Assembly: GCF_022965805.1 (NCBI RefSeq)
Contig: NW_027331452.1
Span: 1 to 64,000 of the forward strand
From: Primulina eburnea
Lineage: Eukaryota; Streptophyta; Magnoliopsida; Lamiales; Gesneriaceae
DNA length: 64,000 bases
Direction of reading: 5' to 3'
This document shows, piece after piece, positions 57,965 to 64,000 of the stretch. The notes beneath the pieces are model-generated. The model was not told the origin of the DNA and made no database searches. It saw only the letters and a list, made by a program, of their open reading frames with translations. The number at the start of each line of letters is the position of its first letter. Within the stretch, counting starts at the first letter, position 1. Position numbers and translations under genes: made by a program.

Positions 57965-58200
57965 CCACACCGCACCCGCAGTGCTAAGACTACCGCACCC
58001 GCGGTGTAGGTGACAGAAATTTGTGGATTTGTGCGAAGCAACACCGCACCCGCGGTGCGTGCAAGACCGCACCCGCGGTGGTGAGACCGCACCCGCGGCG
58101 ATGCAAGCGCCGCCCGCGGTGATCGAAATTTAAGAAATGAATTGCTGCCGAGAGCACAGCGCACCCGCGCTCTTACGTTGCCGCACCCGCGGTGCTGCAT
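57965..58200 (+). promoter_or_regulatory. GC-rich CCGCACCCGCGGTG motif array in U3 of G5
   Basis: About eight copies or variants of CCGCACCCGCGGTG lie between 57965 and 58200, including a CACCCGCGCTCTTA variant near 58162. The same motif and the same variant occur, in the same sense orientation, in LTRs A-D. The array ends about 45 bp before a TATA-like run. Confidence 0.68.
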
Positions 58201-58242
58201 GCAAAATGCCACCTTTGAATTTCGTGTTGACACTTGGCATAG

Positions 58243-58252
58243 TATATATATA
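58243..58252 (+). promoter_or_regulatory. TATA-like run of the G5 LTR promoter
   Basis: TATATATATA lies just downstream of the GC-rich array, the expected place for the U3 promoter. The start site is not determined. Confidence 0.5.
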
Positions 58253-59644
58253 CTTTGCAATGACACCTCATTGTCTTCATTCAGAACAGGAGAAACGAGG
58301 GATGTTCCATGGAAATTCCTTCAAGGTGTTAGACTAGCAACAAAGATTATACAATAACTAGCCATCCGATTTTGATTTCGAATACGGATTTGTGATCCTT
58401 GCAACAAGAGCTATTCAAGGATGTAAGTTTCTTTTATTTTCAACATGTTTCGAAATATACTTGTTGGGGAAATTTAGATTTGAGTTGAGAAATGTGTTCT
58501 TGGTATATTGAGCATCGTAGAAACGTTACCGGACTGATTTTCAGATACTGTATGACGTTGCTTCGAAATTCCAGCATGTATTATGAGAGATTATGCAGAT
58601 TTTCAGTGTTGGAATGATTGGGTTATTAATGTTGAGATTGAGTTATCGGTATCGCGAGACTACGCTGTTACGCCGTTGAATTACATTGAAATCGATTACA
58701 GAATTTTATATTGAGATGTATATTAATAGAAGGTATATTTACATTGCCATTTCAGATTTGAAGTGACAGGTTTGACATTTGATTCGAGATCTCGACAGAC
58801 AGTGCGACAAGAAAGGTATAATTCATGTGGTCACGGGATTGCACAACTCGATTCAGATTTGATACGAGTTTCCCTAAATCACATACTAGATTGTTATTAC
58901 ATTTGATTATGTAATGCCTTGTTTATTGATTTATACTCGAGTCCTGAGATAGGAGAGATTGGCAGACTTGCCAAAACTAGACGTTTCGGTGTATCGTCGC
59001 ATAGTAGTAGATTTGCTCTATGTGTAGACCCTCGATACAGAGTTGACCGAAGTCTAGGAATAAGACGTACCGTTGCCCCGAGTGGTTGGGTAGGTGACAG
59101 ACCGTCTTATTCACACCGGGATCCCTAGATTAGAAAAGAGTCGAGTTAAGATGTGAATTGTAGAATACAGATTTGTATTCTACTACATGTTTAGATGTAT
59201 ATTCATGTTACGTGATTTATGTTATGCATTGTACATGATTATGACATTGCATGCATCCATGTTTTATACTGGGATATGTTCTCACCGGAGTTATCCGGCT
59301 GTTGTCGTGTCTGTATGTGTGCATGGCAACAGGTGGGGCAGGATCGGGGTCACGAGCTAGATGAGAGATGATGATAGCGTGGAGATCTCGGGCATTGCAG
59401 ATTACTAGTGTTTCCTTATGAAACTTGTACTACTTATGTTTGTATTTGAGATTCGAACACTAGTGTATGATTGTACTAGACAGAGATGCATGTACATTAT
59501 GTTGTTTATTTCAGTTAACGATATGTTATGCTTTATCTATACATTAAAATTAATGTTAAAAGCAAATTTTTGACCCACATTTTCGAACAAAGATCCAATT
59601 AAATCCCAAAAGAATTGAGTTAGAGCCCGGGTCCCCACAACAGG

Positions 59645-59656
59645 TGGTATCAGAGC
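59645..59656 (+). promoter_or_regulatory. Primer-binding site of G5
   Basis: TGGTATCAGAGC begins 5 bp after the LTR end, a perfect initiator Met-tRNA-type PBS. Confidence 0.94.
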
Positions 59657-59897
59657 AGTAGGTTCTGTAGACTGAGATAGAATAGAATGAGCGGGGTAGA
59701 TCGAGTCATCTTCCTTGCTTTTGAGATGCTAGCATGATTTACTGCTTTCCCTATTATATGTTGTGTTGTATTATCTGAATTGATTTACAGCATTTCAAGC
59801 CTGAATCAGAACCGATTCTCGATCAGAGGTATATGATCAGAGAAGGGCTGAGACAGATGATATTGGTTGAGTACTAATCAGTTTTATGATCAGATTT
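59657..59897 (+). other. G5 leader between PBS and gag
   Basis: This is 241 bp of noncoding sequence with stops in the gag frame (TGA at 59868-59870). I saw no clear hairpin in it. Confidence 0.75.
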
Positions 59898-62800
59898 ATG
59901 CCGCCTAGACGAGTGCCACAGCCAGAGCAGGGTAGCGCGTCCGGTGTACAGATGGATGTTACCGCTACACCGATGGAGACTTTATTGAAGAGATTCCAGT
60001 CTTTCCATCCGCCTACCCTGAAGGGCACCGAGAGTGCAGTAGAGTGCGAGAGTTGGCTCGATGATATCGAGATGCTGTTTGAGTCTTTGGCCTATACTGA
60101 CGAGCGACGTGTGAAGCTGATAGGGCATCAGATGCAAGAGGTTGCAAAGAGCTGGTGGTTGACTACGAAGAGAGCCTTGGAGCACCGAGGCATTGATATC
60201 ACGTGGAAAGTTTTCAAAGATGAGTTCTATCAGCGCTTCTTTCCCGTTTCGTACCGGAAAGACAAGGGAGCTGAATTTGCGAATCTAAAGCAGGGACAGT
60301 GGAACATCGAGGAGTATGTTGCTAAATTTTCTGCATTGCTACGATTTGCACCGCATGTGGCCGGGAACGATGAGGCAGTGGCCGATCAGTTCATCAACGG
60401 GCTGAATCCCGATGTCTTTACTTTGGTGAACACGGGCCGGCCTAGTACTTTTTCAGAGGCACTGAACCGAGCGAAGGGAGCCGAGGCTGGCTTGATCAGG
60501 CAGCGAGGAGCTTCCTACGGTGTTCAGGGGCCGAGACCGCCACAGTCCACGACCGTGCAGTTTCCACCACCTCCTCCTCGTTTTGACAGTGGAGCTAGTG
60601 GTAGTGGTAAGAAGGAATTTCTAAAGGCTAAAGGCAAACAGTTTAAGAAATCTGGGAGTAGTTCATCGAGTTCGAGTGGATCTCGACAGAGAGGTCAGGG
60701 GTCAGAGTATAGTGGCGCATACTGTGGTTCATGCGGAGGGCGACATGCGACGGAGCAGTGTCAAGGAGTTCTGGGACGCTGTAACATCTGTAGGCAACAG
60801 GGACATTTCGCCAGAGTTTGTCCCCAGAGAGGTGCACAACGATTCCAGAGCACAGGATCATCAGCACCAGCGCCACAGATGGAGAGACAGGCATCCTCTG
60901 TACACTCCTTTCAGCCACCCTCCACACAGACACAGCAGAGGCCAGGAGGTAGTCAGACGGTGAGTCAGCCTCCTCGACAGCAGGCACGTGTCTTTGCCTT
61001 GACAGAGGAGCAGGCGCAGGAGGCGCCAGATGATGTCATTGCAGGTAATTGTTTCCTTTGCGGTTATCCTGCATATGTGTTGATAGACACAGGGGCATCG
61101 CATACATTTATCTCTGAACATTTTGCATTGAGACATTCATTGCCTGTTGAGTCGTTGTCGACAGTAGTGTCTATAGCTTCTCCGTTGGGAAGTGGTTTGA
61201 TATCTGTGACTACTGTTAGACATTGTATGCTTCAGTTTGAGGGGCATGAGATTGATCTTGATTGTGTAGTACTTGGTTTAGCTGATTTTGACTGTATAGT
61301 TGGCATAGACATGTTGACCAAGTACAGAGCCACTGTAGATTGTTTCCACAAGATTGTCAGATTCAGACCCGAAACGACAGACGAGTGGAAATTTTATGGC
61401 AAGGGTTCCAGATCTCGGATTCCCTTAGTATCTGCTCTGACTATGAGTAGATTGCTTCAGAGAGGAGCAGAGGGCTTTCTCGTATATTCAGTAGATCTAC
61501 TGAAGTCGAGCCCAGCATTGGCAGATCTGCCAGTGGTTTGCGAGTTTGCAGATATTTTTCCTGATGAGATCCCAGGGTTGCCTCCGATTCGAGAGGTTGA
61601 TTTCAGCATAGATCTTATGCCCGGTTCTGTTCCTATTTCGAGAGCTCCATATAGGATGGCACCGATAGAGCTGAAAGAGTTGAAAGCACAGTTGGAGGAT
61701 CTTCTGTCCAAGGGATATATCAGACCCAGTGTATCACCTTGGGGTGCTCCGGTGCTTTTCGTTAGAAAGAAAGATGGCTCGATGCGACTGTGTATTGATT
61801 ACAGGCAGTTGAATAAGGCAACAGTGAAGAACAAGTATCCTTTGCCGCGCATCGACGACTTGTTTGATCAACTACAGGGATCTTCGGTATACTCGAAGAT
61901 TGATTTGAGATCAGGGTATCATCAACTCCGAGTTAGAGACGTTGATATTCCGAAGACTGCATTCCGAACCAGGTATGGACACTACGAGTTTGTTGTTATG
62001 CCTTTCGGTTTGACGAATGCACCTGCGGTGTTTATGAGTTTGATGAACCGCATTTTTCAGAGATATTTAGATGATTTTGTGATTGTGTTCATTGACGATA
62101 TTTTGGTATATTCGAAGAGTTTGACTGAGCATGCAGATCATCTGAGAATCGTGCTGAAGACTTTGCGACAGGAACAGTTATATGCCAAACTGTCCAAGTG
62201 TGAATTCTGGTTGCGACAGGTTGTCTTCTTGGGGCATATTATATCTGGAGAGGGTATTGCGGTAGATCCGAGTAAAGTTGAGGCTGTGATCAGTTGGCCG
62301 AGACCGACTTCTGTGCCTGAGATACGCAGTTTCATGGGTCTAGCCGGGTATTATCGACGTTTTATTCGAGACTTCTCCAGTATAGCGAAGCCGATTACCC
62401 AGTTGACACAGAAGAATAGGCCATTTGTGTGGTCAGAAGAGTGTGAGAGCAGTTTTGTTGAACTGAAGAAGAGGCTGACTAGTGCGCCTGTCTTGACGAT
62501 TCCATCAGGTACAGGTGAGTTCGTTGTATATTGTGATGCATCTCACAGAGGGCTTGGATGTGTTCTTATGCAGCGAGGGCACGTGATAGCATACGCCTCT
62601 AGACAACTGAAGCCGCACGAGACTCGTTATCCGATTCATGATCTTGAATTGGCGGCGATTGTGTTTGCACTTAAGATCTGGCGTCATTACCTATATGGCG
62701 AGAAATTTGAGATCTATTCCGATCATAAGAGCTTGAAATATCTCTTTTCTCAGTCAGAGTTGAACATGAGGCAGCGACGATGGCTTGATCTGCTGAAAGA

Positions 62801-64000
62801 TTTTGATTGCGAGATCAAGTACCATCCAGGAAAGTCGAATGCAGCGGCAGACGCCTTGAGTCGAAAGGTATGTTCTTTGTCCTTGTCGACTATAGGTGTA
62901 TCGAGTTTAGTAGAAGATTTTTGCTTGTCTGGATTGACATTTGATACAGAGAGTAGACCGTTGCAACTTGCTGCGATTCAGATTGAGCCAGACTTGATTT
63001 CGAGGATCAAAGAAGCACAGAGAACTGATCCGAGCGTGCAGAGATCGATTGATATGGTCAGAGCTGGTCATATATCAGAATATCAGGTCAGAGATTCTGT
63101 TCTGTATGTAAATAACCGCTTAGTGGTGCCAGAGATTTCAGATTTGAGACGACAGATCATGTCGGAAGCACACTGTAGTCGGTTCAGCATTCATCCTGGT
63201 GGCAGGAAGATGTACAATGACTTGAAGACACAATTCTGGTGGAAACAGATGAAGACAGACATTGCAGAATTTGTGTCTAGATGTCTGAATTGCCAACAGG
63301 TGAAGGCAGAGAGAAAGAAGCCCGGAGGTCTACTTCAGAGTTTGTCTGTTCCTGAATGGAAATGGGACCACATTTCCATGGATTTCGTGACGAAGTTACC
63401 TCGATCTTCGCGGGGCTGTGACGCGATTTGGGTTGTGATAGACAGATTGACCAAATCAGCGTGCTTTATTCCGTACAGGATGACTTATCGACATGATCAG
63501 ATGGCAGCGTTGTATGTCAGAGAGGTCGTCAGATTGCACGGTGTGCCGAAGTCGATCGTATCAGATCGTGATCCACGATTCACTTCTCACTTTTGGCACA
63601 GTTTGCAGCAGGCTTTGGGTACGACTTTACACCTGAGCACTGCTTATCATCCCCAGACAGACGGACAGTCAGAGCGGACTATCCAGACTTTAGAGGATAT
63701 GCTGAGAGCTGTAGTACTAGAATTTGGTACTAGTTGGCAAGATTCATTGCCGTTGTGTGAGTTTTCATACAACAACAGCTATCAGACTAGCATTGAGATG
63801 GCACCGTTCGAAGCTTTATACGGAAAGAAGTGCAGATCTCCGTTGTACTGGGATGATATTTCTGAGGTACCAGAGTTAGGGCCTGATATGATTCGTGAGA
63901 TGACAGAAAAAGTGAAGATCATTCAGAAACGAATGAAGACGGCACAGGATAGGCAAGCGAAGTACGCCAATATTAGACGTAGACCGTTAGTATTCGAACA
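59898..64000 (+). CDS. gag-pol polyprotein of G5, open to the window end (>=1,367 codons)
   Basis: The frame from the ATG at 59898 ([12 protein letters not shown]) has no stop codon up to base 64000. The gag domain occupies ~30-210 ([12 protein letters not shown]). A Ser/Gln-rich basic linker precedes the zinc knuckle C295-C298-H303-C308. Protease [10 protein letters not shown] has D397. RT carries FIDD at 731-734, and RNase H YCDASH has D880. Integrase shows CLNCQQ and a core with D1162, D1223 and E1259 (DD35E spacing). The rest of integrase lies beyond the window. An alternative in-frame ATG at 59886 adds four residues; 59898 was chosen for the family-typical MPP start. The integrity suggests a young copy. 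Confidence 0.95.
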   Translation, partial: MPPRRVPQPEQGSASGVQMDVTATPMETLLKRFQSFHPPTLKGTESAVECESWLDDIEMLFESLAYTDERRVKLIGHQMQEVAKSWWLTTKRALEHRGIDITWKVFKDEFYQRFFPVSYRKDKGAEFANLKQGQWNIEEYVAKFSALLRFAPHVAGNDEAVADQFINGLNPDVFTLVNTGRPSTFSEALNRAKGAEAGLIRQRGASYGVQGPRPPQSTTVQFPPPPPRFDSGASGSGKKEFLKAKGKQFKKSGSSSSSSSGSRQRGQGSEYSGAYCGSCGGRHATEQCQGVLGRCNICRQQGHFARVCPQRGAQRFQSTGSSAPAPQMERQASSVHSFQPPSTQTQQRPGGSQTVSQPPRQQARVFALTEEQAQEAPDDVIAGNCFLCGYPAYVLIDTGASHTFISEHFALRHSLPVESLSTVVSIASPLGSGLISVTTVRHCMLQFEGHEIDLDCVVLGLADFDCIVGIDMLTKYRATVDCFHKIVRFRPETTDEWKFYGKGSRSRIPLVSALTMSRLLQRGAEGFLVYSVDLLKSSPALADLPVVCEFADIFPDEIPGLPPIREVDFSIDLMPGSVPISRAPYRMAPIELKELKAQLEDLLSKGYIRPSVSPWGAPVLFVRKKDGSMRLCIDYRQLNKATVKNKYPLPRIDDLFDQLQGSSVYSKIDLRSGYHQLRVRDVDIPKTAFRTRYGHYEFVVMPFGLTNAPAVFMSLMNRIFQRYLDDFVIVFIDDILVYSKSLTEHADHLRIVLKTLRQEQLYAKLSKCEFWLRQVVFLGHIISGEGIAVDPSKVEAVISWPRPTSVPEIRSFMGLAGYYRRFIRDFSSIAKPITQLTQKNRPFVWSEECESSFVELKKRLTSAPVLTIPSGTGEFVVYCDASHRGLGCVLMQRGHVIAYASRQLKPHETRYPIHDLELAAIVFALKIWRHYLYGEKFEIYSDHKSLKYLFSQSELNMRQRRWLDLLKDFDCEIKYHPGKSNAAADALSRKVCSLSLSTIGVSSLVEDFCLSGLTFDTESRPLQLAAIQIEPDLISRIKEAQRTDPSVQRSIDMVRAGHISEYQVRDSVLYVNNRLVVPEISDLRRQIMSEAHCSRFSIHPGGRKMYNDLKTQFWWKQMKTDIAEFVSRCLNCQQVKAERKKPGGLLQSLSVPEWKWDHISMDFVTKLPRSSRGCDAIWVVIDRLTKSACFIPYRMTYRHDQMAALYVREVVRLHGVPKSIVSDRDPRFTSHFWHSLQQALGTTLHLSTAYHPQTDGQSERTIQTLEDMLRAVVLEFGTSWQDSLPLCEFSYNNSYQTSIEMAPFEALYGKKCRSPLYWDDISEVPELGPDMIREMTEKVKIIQKRMKTAQDRQAKYANIRRRPLVFE

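Larger units (their letters stand above)
57875..59639 (+). repeat. 5' LTR of G5, 1,765 bp
   Basis: It starts TGTAAGGCTCGAG directly after satellite sequence and ends GGGTCCCCACA, 5 bp before the PBS. There is no meaningful coding frame. U3 carries the GC-rich array and a TATA-like run. Confidence 0.92.
57875..64000 (+). mobile_element. Ty3/gypsy element G5 (3' end outside window)
   Basis: A complete 5' LTR, initiator Met-tRNA-type PBS, short leader and open gag-pol frame are present. Order, motifs and the MPP gag start match the G1-G4 type, but sequences differ throughout, so it is another family. Its LTR 3' end is homologous to the solo LTR found inside G1-G3. It is inserted at the edge of satellite array 3, after GACAAGT. 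The 3' LTR and TSD lie outside the window. Confidence 0.94.

Noticed and set aside
57637..58266. A 209-codon - strand frame spanning satellite and G5 LTR
   Set aside because: It crosses a clear insertion boundary at 57875 and consists of satellite plus antisense GC-rich motif repeats, so it is fortuitous.
58919..59128. A small frame in the G5 LTR as an envelope-like or accessory gene
   Set aside because: It sits inside the LTR upstream of the PBS and shows no signal peptide or membrane segment.

Overview
The window is plant nuclear repeat DNA. Every long reading frame belongs to an LTR retrotransposon, and I see no host gene, tRNA, rRNA or CRISPR array. Plant origin is inferred from chromodomain-type Ty3/gypsy and Ty1/copia elements primed by initiator Met-tRNA, nested in a satellite. 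I cannot name the species. The setting looks like heterochromatin, possibly pericentromeric; that is inference.

Layout. (1) 1-2505: a decayed + strand gypsy element (G0) with three nonsense codons and an intron-like insert between gag and protease. (2) 2503-2621: a scrap of copia LTR. (3) 2624-14646: about 60 copies of a ~200/201 bp satellite whose monomer is two separated pieces of a gypsy integrase gene fused together. It is organised in higher-order repeats of ~4.35 kb. (4) 14647-24529: a full - strand Ty1/copia element with 2,060 bp LTRs, an intact 1,310-codon polyprotein, a PBS and a PPT. (5) 24530-24673: the 3' internal end of a second copia, fused at the 6 bp microhomology ACATCT to a gypsy integrase gene, giving an in-frame gypsy-copia open reading frame. 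(6) 24668-50111: a head-to-tail array of four - strand gypsy elements sharing LTRs (G1-LTR A-G2-LTR B-G3-LTR C-G4-LTR D). G1-G3 are near-identical ~7.09 kb units, and each carries the same antisense solo LTR with TSD AAGAT between protease and reverse transcriptase. G4 is a diverged, 3'-truncated member without that insertion. (7) 50112-52700: satellite. (8) 52701-54848: a + strand copia solo LTR with a perfect 5 bp TSD (ATGTC). (9) 54849-57874: satellite with internal inversions. (10) 57875-64000: a + strand gypsy element (G5) with complete 5' LTR, PBS, leader and a gag-pol frame that stays open to the window edge.

How the parts relate. The satellite is the host landscape. The tandem gypsy block, the copia, the copia solo LTR and G5 each abut or interrupt it at different phases of the monomer. 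The left and right edges of the large block lie at different satellite positions, so at least two insertions followed by a deletion (the copia-gypsy junction) explain it better than one insertion. The gypsy LTRs carry arrays of short GC-rich motifs in U3. G1-G4 and G5 share the same motif in the same sense orientation, while the solo LTR inside G1-G3 has a different palindromic motif array ending 6 bp before its TATA box.

Caution: highly similar tandem copies are hard to assemble. The copia-gypsy junction, the G1-G3 copy number and the indel-rich stretch at about 45.0-45.73 kb should be confirmed on long reads.
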